A stretch of 64,000 nt of DNA from JTS-RE37 sp963756115 (GTDB lineage: Bacteria > Bacteroidota > Bacteroidia > Flavobacteriales > Flavobacteriaceae): positions 496,001-560,000 of the forward strand of contig CAVWMN010000002.1 in NCBI GenBank assembly GCA_963756115.1, given 5' to 3'. The notes beneath the pieces were generated by a model. That model was given only the letters and a program-made list of their open reading frames with translations. It had not been told where the DNA came from and ran no database searches. This document shows, piece after piece, positions 19,153 to 27,626 of this stretch (within the stretch, counting starts at the first letter, position 1; each line of letters begins with the position of its first letter). The position numbers and the translations under genes are program-made.

Positions 19153-20817
19153 ATGAAAAAACAATTGATCAAAATTGTACTCTCTTGTGCAGTGATAGGA
19201 GGAACCTTAACAGCCACCAGCTGTAATAAATCTTCCTCGTCAAAAAATGTTTCAAGGGCTACCGGCTGGAAGATTAATGCCAAAGAAGGTGGCTTTCAGT
19301 ACAATTCCGACTTTAAGGAACAGGAAACTGCTCCTGGTCTTGTATTTATTGAAGGAGGAACATTTACAAAAGGGAAAGTACAGGATGATGTGATGCACGA
19401 ATGGAACAATACCCCCAGTGCGCAGCATGTCCAGTCTTTTTACATGGACGAAACTGAGGTTACCAATGTGATGTACCTGGAGTACCTTGATTACCTCAAA
19501 AGCGTTTATCCTCCCGAAAATCCTAAATATGCCAATATCTATACGGGTGCTTTGCCCGATACCCTTGTTTGGAGGAACCGCTTGGGTTTCAATGAAACAA
19601 TGACCAATAACTACCTCCGGCACCCGGCCTATGCGGAATATCCTGTAGTAGGCGTGAATTGGGTACAGGCTGTTCAGTTTGCTGAGTGGCGGACAGACAG
19701 GGTGAACGAAGCTATGCTGGAAAGGGAAGGCTACCTGGCCAAAGATGCCAAATACGAGGCTGCCAATGGCGAGATTGCCGGAACCTTCAGTACAGAAGCC
19801 TATTTGAACAGGCCTGAATCTGTTTACGGGGGGCAAATTGATTCCCTGCAGGGGAAAATGAAAAAGGATTCCGTTTCCGCTTTTGCAAAAAGGAGTAGCG
19901 GTATTATTATGCCTGAATACAGGTTACCGACTGAAACTGAGTGGGAATATGCTGCGGCCGCCCTCCAGGGTTCAAGGGAGTACAACAATTACCGGGGAAG
20001 AAAAAAATATCCCTGGGAAGGGGAGTATACCCGTAGCGGACAACGTGTGGGGAGAGGAGACCAATTGGCCAACTTCAAACAGGGAAAAGGAGATTATGGC
20101 GGGATAGCCGGATGGTCTGACGATGGTGCCGACATCACAGCAGAGGTTAAATCCTATAAACCCAATGACCTTGGCCTTTATGATATGGCAGGGAATGTTG
20201 CAGAATGGGTTGCAGATGTTTACAGGCCGATTGTGGACGATGAAATAAGTGATTTTAACTATTACAGGGGGAATATTTATACGAAAACAGCAATCGGAGA
20301 AGATGGCAAGGTTACTATTCTCCGGGATAGCATTGCTTTTGACACCCTTCCAAATGGTAAGATAGTAGCCGTAAACCTCCCAGGTGAAATAAAAATGGTT
20401 GCTGTGGATGAGAAGGAAACCTATTTAAGGACCAACTTTTCAGCCAGCGATAACAGGGGATACCGCGACGGTGATCCCGGATCATCCAGGTTTTTTGACC
20501 GATTCAGTGAGGACGACCCGGAGAGTGCCCGTAAAATGTATGACTCCCCCGAGCACAAGGTGGAACTTGATTCTACCGGCAACATGCTGCGCGAATATGA
20601 TAAGTCCAACAACCGGACTACCCTCATCAACGATGAAGTCCGCGTCTATAAAGGAGGATCCTGGAGAGACCGGGCCTATTGGCTGGACCCTGCACAACGA
20701 AGGTATTTGCCACAGTATATGGCGACCGATTACATCGGCTTCCGATGTGCCATGTCCAGGGTAGGATCCAAATCCAAGACCAAAAACAAGACCATACGCG
20801 GTAAAAAGGTCCGATAA
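19153..20817 (+). CDS. gldJ: Gliding motility lipoprotein GldJ
   Basis: Lipoprotein of 554 residues needed for gliding and for type IX secretion in flavobacteria, where it stabilises GldK and anchors helical structures. The lipobox is LTATSC (cysteine at residue 24). The body is a formylglycine-generating-enzyme (sulfatase-modifying factor) fold: FIEGGTFTKG, YMDETEVTN, RLPTETEWEYAA, MAGNVAEWVADVY and the C-terminal VYKGGSWRD...RCAMS. The tail is strongly basic (SKTKNKTIRGKKVR), as in GldJ. A strong terminator follows. Confidence 0.96.
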   Translation: MKKQLIKIVLSCAVIGGTLTATSCNKSSSSKNVSRATGWKINAKEGGFQYNSDFKEQETAPGLVFIEGGTFTKGKVQDDVMHEWNNTPSAQHVQSFYMDETEVTNVMYLEYLDYLKSVYPPENPKYANIYTGALPDTLVWRNRLGFNETMTNNYLRHPAYAEYPVVGVNWVQAVQFAEWRTDRVNEAMLEREGYLAKDAKYEAANGEIAGTFSTEAYLNRPESVYGGQIDSLQGKMKKDSVSAFAKRSSGIIMPEYRLPTETEWEYAAAALQGSREYNNYRGRKKYPWEGEYTRSGQRVGRGDQLANFKQGKGDYGGIAGWSDDGADITAEVKSYKPNDLGLYDMAGNVAEWVADVYRPIVDDEISDFNYYRGNIYTKTAIGEDGKVTILRDSIAFDTLPNGKIVAVNLPGEIKMVAVDEKETYLRTNFSASDNRGYRDGDPGSSRFFDRFSEDDPESARKMYDSPEHKVELDSTGNMLREYDKSNNRTTLINDEVRVYKGGSWRDRAYWLDPAQRRYLPQYMATDYIGFRCAMSRVGSKSKTKNKTIRGKKVR

Positions 20818-20843
20818 GGCCTGTTTATCAAAATATAGTATAG

Positions 20844-20875
20844 AAAGCCCTGGCCTTGTGCCAGGGCTTTTTTTT
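20844..20875 (+). terminator. Rho-independent terminator after gldJ
   Basis: Eleven-pair stem AAAGCCCTGGC/GCCAGGGCTTT with loop CTTGT followed by an uninterrupted T tract, 27 bases after the gldJ stop. Confidence 0.92.
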
Positions 20876-21249
20876 CCCCCATGTGTATGCTTTAGCCACG
20901 CTACACGAACGCAAATTAAATCCCCACACGGCCACAGCCCCATCCACCGCCTGCGGACAGCCGCTGGTAATCCACATTGATATCGCAGCGATAAGGGCTT
21001 GGGAATAGCGCAAAATTATATGTTGTATTCCCCTACAGTAACTCAGCCCCACACCGGATAATTGGCCCTCTTAATCTGATAATTGATTAAAAATATAATC
21101 CTTTAATCTACGAAATCTGTATTTTATCGAATATATCAAATAATAAGTAAGATTATTCCTTCTGGTACTATCCCATACATGTTTATGGAAACTGAGAAGA
21201 CCGAAACACGCAAATATTAATCAGGAGTTTTCTAAACCCAAATCTACAA
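20876..21249. other. Intergenic region before the small membrane protein gene
   Basis: No coding frame or RNA gene recognised. The second half (about 21060-21210) is AT-rich and probably holds the promoter of the 55-residue membrane protein gene. No clear TAnnTTTG element with a proper upstream partner was found. Confidence 0.4.
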
Positions 21250-21417
21250 ATGAAAAACATACTGTTACTAAAACAGAACTATCAGGAAGCATTCAGGGGC
21301 TTCAGCAACAAAATTGACAAATCGTACTACCGGCTTTTTGGCTGGTTCATCCTGGCGGCATACCTGGTGGTTATATGTGTCTTGATATTCAGGGCCACCA
21401 CCGGATTTGCCCTTTGA
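21250..21417 (+). CDS. Small single-pass membrane protein, 55 residues (DUF6747-like)
   Basis: Short gene between gldJ and murF. The translation begins MKNILLLKQNYQEAF, has one hydrophobic helix over residues 29-47 (LFGWFILAAYLVVICVLIF), and ends RATTGFAL. An amphipathic N-terminal segment is followed by one membrane helix with a short positive/polar C-terminal tail. From memory it resembles short flavobacterial proteins of the DUF6747 type, which share the -TGFA- ending; I cannot verify this. Independent support for it being a gene: it has its own terminator just downstream and AT-rich upstream sequence. Function unknown. Confidence 0.72.
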   Translation: MKNILLLKQNYQEAFRGFSNKIDKSYYRLFGWFILAAYLVVICVLIFRATTGFAL

Positions 21418-21440
21418 AAAAAAAGGAAATGTGTAAGGTT

Positions 21441-21483
21441 AACAGCGTTCATTAATTAGGTGGGGCGCTGTTTTCTTTTTTTG
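21441..21483 (+). terminator. Terminator after the small membrane protein gene
   Basis: Stem AACAGCG/CGCTGTT around an 18-base loop, followed by TTCTTTTTTT. It lies 23 bases after the stop of the 55-residue gene, supporting that gene as a separate transcription unit. Confidence 0.75.
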
Positions 21484-21625
21484 CAATATGCCGTTCTGAT
21501 AAAATGGATTACTTTAGTTCCGGTAAAAGCTACCACAACCTTTGTCCTTACTAAAACCGTTTTCGCAACCGATACCGTAAGCCATAGGCCCCACATATAA
21601 TATTCTCCTGTATCCTGATCAGTAA

Positions 21626-22900
21626 ATGACTATAGCAAGCCTTCACAAACTTTTTCTGGAAAATCCGAAAGCCTGCACCGACACCAGAAAAATAGTTCCT
21701 AAATGTATCTTCTTTGCGCTTAAGGGGGACAATTTCAACGGTAACACTTTTGCTTCCCAGGCGCTTCAACACGGAGCGGCCTACGCTGTAGTGGATGAAC
21801 CGGAATATGTCCTGGATGATCGGACAATAATGGTATCCGATGTGCTGGAAACATTACAGCAGCTTGCAACCTATCACAGAAAACATTCGAACGCCCGGGT
21901 AATTGCCCTAACGGGTAGTAACGGAAAGACCACCACCAAGGAATTGATTCAGGCCGTGCTTTCCAAAAAGTATCGGACCATTGCCACGCAAGGTAATTTA
22001 AACAACCATATTGGGGTACCCCTTACCCTTTTATCCATACAGGATGACACCGAATATGCCGTAGTTGAAATGGGGGCCAACCATCCGGGAGAAATTGCAC
22101 TGCTTGCTGATCTGGCACAACCGGATTACGGGTATATAACCAATTTTGGAAAAGCGCATATAGAAGGTTTTGGAAGCCTGGAAGGAGTTATAAAGGCAAA
22201 AACTGAGCTCTATACCTATCTTGTTGAAAACCAAAATATTATTTTTCTGAATGCTGATGACCCCGTGCAATCAGAGAAGCTGGCAACACATATCCCCAAA
22301 GTGGGGTTTAGCACATCAGACCGGAACTATTTTATAATCCGGTTTCTGGGTGCGCATCCCTGTGTTTCCCTTGAGGCAGAAGGAACCACCATCCGTACCC
22401 GCCTTATCGGTGCTTATAACTTTTCCAATTGCAGTGCCGCCGTACTTATTGGAAAGTATTTTAATGTACCCCTGGAAGCCATCAGGGAAGCCCTTGAATC
22501 CTATATACCCTCCAATAACCGGTCACAGCAGCTGGAAAAAAAGGGACATCAAATCATATTGGATGCCTATAATGCCAACCCCAACAGCATGATGGCAGCC
22601 CTGGAAAACTTCAGCACGATGGAAGGTTCCCCTAAAGTTGTATTTCTGGGTGATATGTTCGAGCTGGGTACAACGGCAGCGGAAGAACATCAGCTGATCG
22701 CGGACCTGGCCCAAAGCCTGGCTTTTGACAAGGTGTTCCTGATCGGGGAAAATTTTAGTCAGACCGATACCTCCCTGGACCGGTTTTCATCCTTTGAAGA
22801 ACTTTTAGACCATCTGAAACAACATCCGCTTACCAAAAGTACCATTTTGATAAAGGGATCACGGGGTATGGCCCTGGAACGGGTGCTGGATCTCCTGTAA
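21626..22900 (+). CDS. murF: UDP-N-acetylmuramoyl-tripeptide--D-alanyl-D-alanine ligase
   Basis: Cytoplasmic Mur ligase adding D-Ala-D-Ala to the UDP-MurNAc-tripeptide, the last soluble step of peptidoglycan precursor synthesis. The 424 residues include the ATP loop LTGSNGKTTTKEL, the EMGANHPGEI motif, the NADDP segment and the DAYNANPNSM region of MurF, with a C-terminal Rossmann-like domain (FLGDMFELG). The gldJ-murF neighbourhood is conserved in flavobacteria as I recall it. Start ATG 21626 gives a complete N-terminal MurF domain. Confidence 0.96.
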   Translation: MTIASLHKLFLENPKACTDTRKIVPKCIFFALKGDNFNGNTFASQALQHGAAYAVVDEPEYVLDDRTIMVSDVLETLQQLATYHRKHSNARVIALTGSNGKTTTKELIQAVLSKKYRTIATQGNLNNHIGVPLTLLSIQDDTEYAVVEMGANHPGEIALLADLAQPDYGYITNFGKAHIEGFGSLEGVIKAKTELYTYLVENQNIIFLNADDPVQSEKLATHIPKVGFSTSDRNYFIIRFLGAHPCVSLEAEGTTIRTRLIGAYNFSNCSAAVLIGKYFNVPLEAIREALESYIPSNNRSQQLEKKGHQIILDAYNANPNSMMAALENFSTMEGSPKVVFLGDMFELGTTAAEEHQLIADLAQSLAFDKVFLIGENFSQTDTSLDRFSSFEELLDHLKQHPLTKSTILIKGSRGMALERVLDLL

Positions 22901-23015
22901 TACCACTCTACCCCCTGGATTATCCCGTCAATGCATTTGGCCTAATAATAAACGTTATCCTGTTCATGTGTGCCCGGAGGGTTGTTTACATTTAGCAACA
23001 TTAATATATGCACAC

Positions 23016-23540
23016 ATGGATTTTTCTTCGATGATTGAAACGGATTCCGCAACCCTGGTAACCATATTTTTAAGTGCGGCAGGTATCTATCTATCCATAA
23101 TCCTGATGACCCGTTTGTTTGGTAAACGGAGTTTTTCAAAGATGTCAGGTTTCGATTTTGCCATGACCATTGCAGTGGGTTCTATTGTCGCCACCACAGC
23201 GCTAAGCACTACAACCCGCTTTGTGGAAGGGTTATTTGCACTCTTTTCTTTGTTCCTGTTTCAATTTTTGATCGGCTGGGCACGGAAAATCAGCAAGTTG
23301 GAGGTAGTCGTGGACAATGCACCCCTTTTATTGATGCAGAATGAACGTATGCTGGAAGAGAACATGATGAAAGCCCGGGTAACCAAGGCAGACCTGAGGG
23401 CCAAGCTGCGGGAGGCCAATGTTACGCGCCTGTCACAGGTGAAAGCCGTGGTTTTTGAAACAACGGGGGATATTTCAGTTTTGCATGGGGAAGATCCCGG
23501 GATGGTGGACGACTGGCTCCTCGAAGATGTGAAGGTTTAA
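23016..23540 (+). CDS. DUF421 domain-containing membrane protein (YetF-like)
   Basis: Protein of 174 residues from the ATG at 23016; an upstream in-frame ATG at 22968 would add a 16-residue tail without hydrophobic character. Two or three N-terminal membrane helices are followed by the DUF421 soluble region, with the conserved RLFGKRSFSKMSGFDF and TVAVGSI-like (TIAVGSIVATTAL) motifs. YetF-type proteins are membrane proteins of unknown function, in Bacillus linked to sporulation. It lies immediately before the long tandem-repeat array. Confidence 0.88.
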   Translation: MDFSSMIETDSATLVTIFLSAAGIYLSIILMTRLFGKRSFSKMSGFDFAMTIAVGSIVATTALSTTTRFVEGLFALFSLFLFQFLIGWARKISKLEVVVDNAPLLLMQNERMLEENMMKARVTKADLRAKLREANVTRLSQVKAVVFETTGDISVLHGEDPGMVDDWLLEDVKV

Positions 23541-23629
23541 AGCTTTTGCAGAATATTTTCTTAATCCAGGGGTTAATGGTAAAATTTAAAGGATCAACTG
23601 GTCCATGGAATTCTGTTTCGGGATCCACC

Positions 23630-24545
23630 GGATTACCTGGCGGTGATCCAGAGAATCACACGCCTGCAAATAGAAAACCCGCAGCCCCGAACGGCGGGGC
23701 TGCATTCTTCCCTGCTGCAGTAAAGCACAGCACGCATACACACCTTTAACTGGATTACCTGGCGGTGATCCAGAGAATCACACGCCTGCAAATAGAAAAC
23801 CCGCAGCCCCGAACGGCGGGGCTGCATTCTTCCCTGCTGCAGTAAAGCACAGCACCCATACACACCTTTAACTGGATTACCTGGCGGTGATCCAGAGAAT
23901 CACACGCCTGCAAATAGAAAACCCGCAGCCCCGAACGGCGGGGCTGCATTCTTCCCTGCTGCAGTAAAGCACAGCACGCATACACACCTTTAACTGGATT
24001 ACCTGGCGGTGATCCAGAGAATCACACGCCTGCAAATAGAAAACCCGCAGCCCCGAACGGCGGGGCTGCATTCTCCTGCTGCAGTAAAGCACAGCACGCA
24101 TACACACCTTTAACTGGATTACCTGGCGGTGATCCAGAGAATCACACGCCTGCAAATAGAAAACCCGCAGCCCCGAACGGCGGGGCTGCATTCGTAAAGC
24201 ACAGCACCCATACACACCTTTAACTGGATTACCTGGCGGTGATCCAGAGAATCACACGCCTGCAAATAGAAAACCCGCAGCCCCGAACGGCGGGGCTGCA
24301 TTCTTTCCTGCTGCAGTAAAGCACAGCACGCATACACACCTTTAACTGGATTACCTGGCGGTGATCCAGAGAATCACACGCCTGCAAATAGAAAACCCGC
24401 AGCCCCGAACGGCGGGGACTGCATTCTTCCCTGCTGCAGTAAAGCACAGCACCGCATACACACCTTTAACTGGATTACCTGGCGGTGATCCAGAGAATCA
24501 CACGCCTGCAAATAGAAAACCCGCAGCCCCGAACGGCGGGGCTGC
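23630..24545. repeat. Tandem array A: eight near-identical copies of a ~122-base hairpin repeat
   Basis: Copies begin at 23630, 23752, 23874, 23996, 24116, 24226, 24348 and 24472; the last is partial. The period is 122, with indels giving 120, 110 and 124. Each copy carries a perfect 9-pair hairpin GCAGCCCCG/CGGGGCTGC with loop AACGG, a second dyad GGATTACC/GGTGATCC, and a GTGAT/ATCAC dyad that would compete with it. Copies differ mainly by small indels between the hairpin and CTGCAG and by a CGCAT/CCCAT change. As 122 is not a multiple of 3, no repeat protein is encoded. The array ends 95 bases before the 3' end of tRNA-Val(GAC). Confidence 0.95.
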
Positions 24546-24553
24546 CTTTTTTT
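24523..24553 (+). terminator. Terminator formed by the last copy of array A
   Basis: In the last copy only, the 9-pair GC-rich hairpin is followed by CTTTTTTTG, making a canonical rho-independent terminator for plus-strand transcripts coming through the array from the DUF421 gene. The other copies lack the T tract. Confidence 0.75.
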
Positions 24554-24598
24554 GTTTCCCTTCTCATGCCCAAACAAGTTTGCGCTGCTTCGGGAAAC

Positions 24599-24629
24599 AA
24601 AAAAACCCGCGCAAATTTGCGCGGGTTTT
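24599..24629 (-). terminator. Terminator after tRNA-Val(GAC)
   Basis: Symmetric hairpin (AAAACCCGCGC, loop AAATTT partly paired, GCGCGGGTTTT) with a run of seven T on the minus strand, 11 bases after the tRNA 3' end. Confidence 0.88.
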
Positions 24630-24639
24630 CTGCTTGATG

Positions 24640-24714
24640 TGAGATATACTGGATTCGAACCAGTGACCTCTGCCCTGTCAAGGCAGCGCTCTAAACCAAC
24701 TGAGCTAATATCCC
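24640..24714 (-). tRNA. tRNA-Val (anticodon GAC)
   Basis: Read on the minus strand: 5' acceptor GGGATAT pairs with 3' ATATCTC (one G-T), followed by discriminator A; CCA is not encoded. The D arm contains AGCTCAGTTGGTTTAGAGC, the anticodon stem CTGCC/GGCAG encloses loop TTGACAG (anticodon GAC, valine), and the T arm has GGTTCGAATCC. All arms fold; 75 bases. Confidence 0.95.
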
Positions 24715-24906
24715 TTAAAAGAATTGCAATATCGGAAAATTATCGGGATCTTTTTAGTCCCGTTTGCAAAACAACTTACTTTAGCATGCCCAAAATCCTG
24801 AAATATACCCCGTACCGGGCAGGAGCCTGGAAGGTGCCGGTTATGCAAGGCATATATCCCGGGAAACCAGGGATCAGGAATGCGCTCAATCAAAAAATAA
24901 ATAATT

Positions 24907-25680
24907 ATGAAGATAATTTCATGGAATGTAAATGGTATCCGGGCGGTGGTTAAAAAAGAATTCTTTGAAGCCATCAACAGGACGGACTGGGATATACTCT
25001 GCCTGCAGGAAACAAAAGCCCAGGACCTTGAAGTGGAAAAGGTGCTGGAACCCTTCAGTTCCCATGCTATTTATTATAACTCGGCAGAAACAAAGGGGTA
25101 TTCCGGGACAACGCTGATCAGTAAGGAAAAACCGGATTCATCGAGTTTTGATATGGGGGTTGCCGAGCACGATATGGAAGGGAGGGTGATCTGTGTGGAA
25201 TACCCGGGCTTTTACCTTGTAAATGTGTATGTACCCAACTCGGGCAAGGAATTGAACCGGCTGGGTTATCGAAAACAGTGGGATGCGGATTTTCTGGGAT
25301 ACCTCAAAAAGAAGGAGAAAACAAAACCCGTCATTGCCTGCGGCGATTTCAATGTGGCTCATCGGCCCATCGATCTTAAAAATGACAAAGCCAATTACAA
25401 CAAGACGGCAGGCTATACCCAGGTTGAGATCGATGGAATGGATAACCTGGTCAATTCAGGATTTGTGGACAGTTTCAGGCATTTATATCCCGATACAGTA
25501 GCCTATACCTACTGGAGCTATCGCTTTAAAGCCCGGGAGCGAAATGTAGGGTGGCGTTTGGATTATTTTTTGGTCAGTGAATCCCTGATCGGTAAGGTGA
25601 ATGCTGTAAAAATCTGGTCGGATATCCATGGATCTGACCATTGTCCGTTGGAATTGGATATCAATATTGACACGCTGTAA
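24907..25680 (+). CDS. xth: Exodeoxyribonuclease III (AP endonuclease family)
   Basis: DNA repair enzyme of 257 residues cleaving at abasic sites and degrading 3' ends. Family motifs in order: ISWNVNGIRA at the start, LQETKAQ with the metal-binding Glu, VNVYVPNSG, ACGDFNVAH, GWRLDYFLVS and the C-terminal GSDHCPLELDI with the catalytic Asp-His. Length and motif spacing fit the ExoA/Xth group. It stands alone between tRNA-Val and the Kai-like operon. Confidence 0.96.
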   Translation: MKIISWNVNGIRAVVKKEFFEAINRTDWDILCLQETKAQDLEVEKVLEPFSSHAIYYNSAETKGYSGTTLISKEKPDSSSFDMGVAEHDMEGRVICVEYPGFYLVNVYVPNSGKELNRLGYRKQWDADFLGYLKKKEKTKPVIACGDFNVAHRPIDLKNDKANYNKTAGYTQVEIDGMDNLVNSGFVDSFRHLYPDTVAYTYWSYRFKARERNVGWRLDYFLVSESLIGKVNAVKIWSDIHGSDHCPLELDINIDTL

Positions 25681-25837
25681 CACTGAAAGCCGTTCTTTTG
25701 ACAGGATAGCATCAAAGCTTAACGAAATTAGAAAAACAACCCAAATTCAGCCTTATTCGCTTGGGAGTTAGAAATAGTTATGTTTAATTTGACATCTTTT
25801 AGGTACCTTTAAAAACGCAAAAATACAAGCCGGATTC

Positions 25838-27292
25838 ATGAAAAGTAAACAGGATCTCACATTTCCCAAAACACCCACGGGCGTCCAGGGGCTGGATGAA
25901 ATTACCATGGGCGGTTTTCCGGAAGGAAGGCCTGTTCTGATCTGTGGCAGTGCCGGTTGCGGAAAGACGTTGTTCGGAATCCAATTCCTGGTGAAAGGGA
26001 TCGTGGACTATGATGAGCCAGGTGTTTTTATGAGTTTTGAGGAATCTGCCAGCGACCTGTCCAAAAATGTGCGGTCCCTGGGATTTGACCTGGAAGGGTT
26101 AAAAGCTTCGAATAAACTAAGGGTAGACCACGTACTTATAGAACGTTCGGAGATCGAAGAGACCGGGGAATATGACCTGGAAGGATTGTTTATCCGCTTA
26201 AACCATGCCATAGATACCATTGGAGCCAAACGGGTTGTCCTGGATACCATCGAATCTTTGTTTGCCGGTATGGATAATATGGCACTGTTGCGATCCGAAA
26301 TCAGGAGGCTGTTCCATTGGCTCAAAAACAAAGGTGTAACTACTATAATAACCGGGGAACGCGGTGAAAATTCCTTTACCAGGCACGGGCTGGAAGAATA
26401 TGTATCCGACTGTGTGATCCTGCTCGATTTCCGGGTAATTGACCAACTTGCAACGCGACGGTTACGGATTGTTAAATACAGGGGTTCAACCCACGGTACG
26501 AACGAGTACCCGTTTCTTATAGATGAAAATGGCATTTCGGTCATCCCTGTAACATCCCTTAAATTGGATTACCATTCCTCCACGGAGATTATTCCGTTGG
26601 GGATCCCGGCCCTTGATAAACTGTTTGACAAGGGAGGGGTTTACAAAGGTAGCAGTATTCTCATCACCGGATCGGCAGGCACCTCCAAAACGAGCCTTGC
26701 CTCCTATTTTGCCAAAAGCTGTTGTGATCGCAATGAGAAGGTATTGTATTTTGCATTTGAGGAATCGGTAAACCAGTTGATCAGGAATATGAATACAATC
26801 GGTGTGGACCTCAAAACCCATCTGGAATCGGGTATGCTCATCATCCACGCCTCCCGGCCCTCGTTGCAGGGATTGGAAATGCATCTGTTGCTGCTGCATA
26901 AATTATTACATGATGTAAACCCGAAGACAGTTATTATTGATCCCATCAGCAGTTTGATCACCATAGGCAACACCAGCGAAGTCAGGGCCATGCTGGTGCG
27001 GTTGATCGATGTCCTGAAAGTCAAGGAGATCAATGCACTGTTCACCTCCCTTACCACAGAACGCGGAGACAATTCCAAAGACACAACGGTTGATGCTGTT
27101 TCATCCCTCGCGGATACCTGGATCGACCTTAAAAACAAAAGAAAAAACACCAAACGCAACCGCAGTTTGTTGATTATCAAAACAAGGGGGATGGGGCATT
27201 ACAACAACCCGGTGGAATTCAAAATAACCGATGACGGCATTGTCTTTCCAAACGTGGAAAACATTCAATTGCCAGTCTCTGAAATATCTTAA
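25838..27292 (+). CDS. kaiC: KaiC-like double-domain circadian clock family ATPase
   Basis: RecA-type ATPase of 484 residues with two KaiC domains in tandem, CI then CII. CI has Walker A GSAGCGKT (37-44) and the catalytic Glu pair E68/E69 in SFEES; CII has Walker A GSAGTSKT (278-285) and E308/E309 in AFEES. Aligning the CII end (AVSSLADTWIDL) with cyanobacterial KaiC (S431/T432) places the phosphorylation dyad at S422/S423, so Ser-Ser replaces Ser-Thr. A short C-terminal tail remains, but no kaiA is present. First gene of an operon with two kaiB-like genes and a histidine kinase. Non-cyanobacterial KaiC proteins have been tied to stress responses or weak timekeeping; here the role is inferred. 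Confidence 0.93.
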   Translation: MKSKQDLTFPKTPTGVQGLDEITMGGFPEGRPVLICGSAGCGKTLFGIQFLVKGIVDYDEPGVFMSFEESASDLSKNVRSLGFDLEGLKASNKLRVDHVLIERSEIEETGEYDLEGLFIRLNHAIDTIGAKRVVLDTIESLFAGMDNMALLRSEIRRLFHWLKNKGVTTIITGERGENSFTRHGLEEYVSDCVILLDFRVIDQLATRRLRIVKYRGSTHGTNEYPFLIDENGISVIPVTSLKLDYHSSTEIIPLGIPALDKLFDKGGVYKGSSILITGSAGTSKTSLASYFAKSCCDRNEKVLYFAFEESVNQLIRNMNTIGVDLKTHLESGMLIIHASRPSLQGLEMHLLLLHKLLHDVNPKTVIIDPISSLITIGNTSEVRAMLVRLIDVLKVKEINALFTSLTTERGDNSKDTTVDAVSSLADTWIDLKNKRKNTKRNRSLLIIKTRGMGHYNNPVEFKITDDGIVFPNVENIQLPVSEIS

Positions 27293-27299
27293 CACGAAC

Positions 27300-27626
27300 A
27301 TGATTATGAAAGACGAAAGATGGGAACTGAGATTGTATATAGCAGGACAAACCCCGAAATCGGTACTTGCACTGTCCAACATCACAAGATATTGTAAAGA
27401 ATACCTGTCGGGTAAATACTCGATTGAAGTCATTGATCTATTGAAGAATCCTCAATTAGCGGAGGGCGATCAAATTTTTGCGATCCCCACCCTGGTTCGG
27501 AAATTTCCGGAACCCCTGAGAAAGATAATCGGAGATCTTTCCAACGAAGAACGGGTTTTGGTAGGATTGAATATCCGGGCCGTAAAAACCGAAAAATCAG
27601 GAGTTCATGAAAAAACCAATAGCTGA
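27300..27626 (+). CDS. kaiB: KaiB-like protein, canonical copy
   Basis: Thioredoxin-like KaiB protein of 108 residues (second ATG at 27306 also possible). Canonical KaiB signature elements are present: LRLYIAGQTPKSV, VIDLLKNPQLAEGDQI, IPTL and RKIIGDLS with the Gly-Asp that matters in fold-switching KaiB. In cyanobacteria, KaiB binds the phosphorylated KaiC ring. The gene starts 8 bases after kaiC ends and overlaps the next kaiB-like gene by 20 bases, so it is tightly coupled. An upstream in-frame extension into kaiC (to 27231) is not needed. Confidence 0.92.
   Translation: MIMKDERWELRLYIAGQTPKSVLALSNITRYCKEYLSGKYSIEVIDLLKNPQLAEGDQIFAIPTLVRKFPEPLRKIIGDLSNEERVLVGLNIRAVKTEKSGVHEKTNS

Noticed and set aside
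23630..24545. CRISPR array
   Set aside because: The whole 122-base unit repeats with no variable spacers, and no cas genes are present.
23633..24577. Overlapping minus-strand frames encoding a repeated peptide (DSLDHRQVIQLKVC) across array A
   Set aside because: The 122-base period shifts the frame each unit, so each frame ends after one to two copies; there is no continuous repeat protein and no start or ribosome site.
24640..24714. tRNA-Asp
   Set aside because: A quick look suggests GTC, but the loop is TTGACAG with anticodon GAC in the tRNA sense, which is valine.
26008..26544. 178-codon open frame opposite kaiC
   Set aside because: Serine- and arginine-rich antisense shadow with no motif, fully inside a well-supported gene.
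27231..27299. Longer kaiB start inside the end of kaiC
   Set aside because: The extension is out-of-frame kaiC sequence; canonical KaiB length fits the ATG at 27300.
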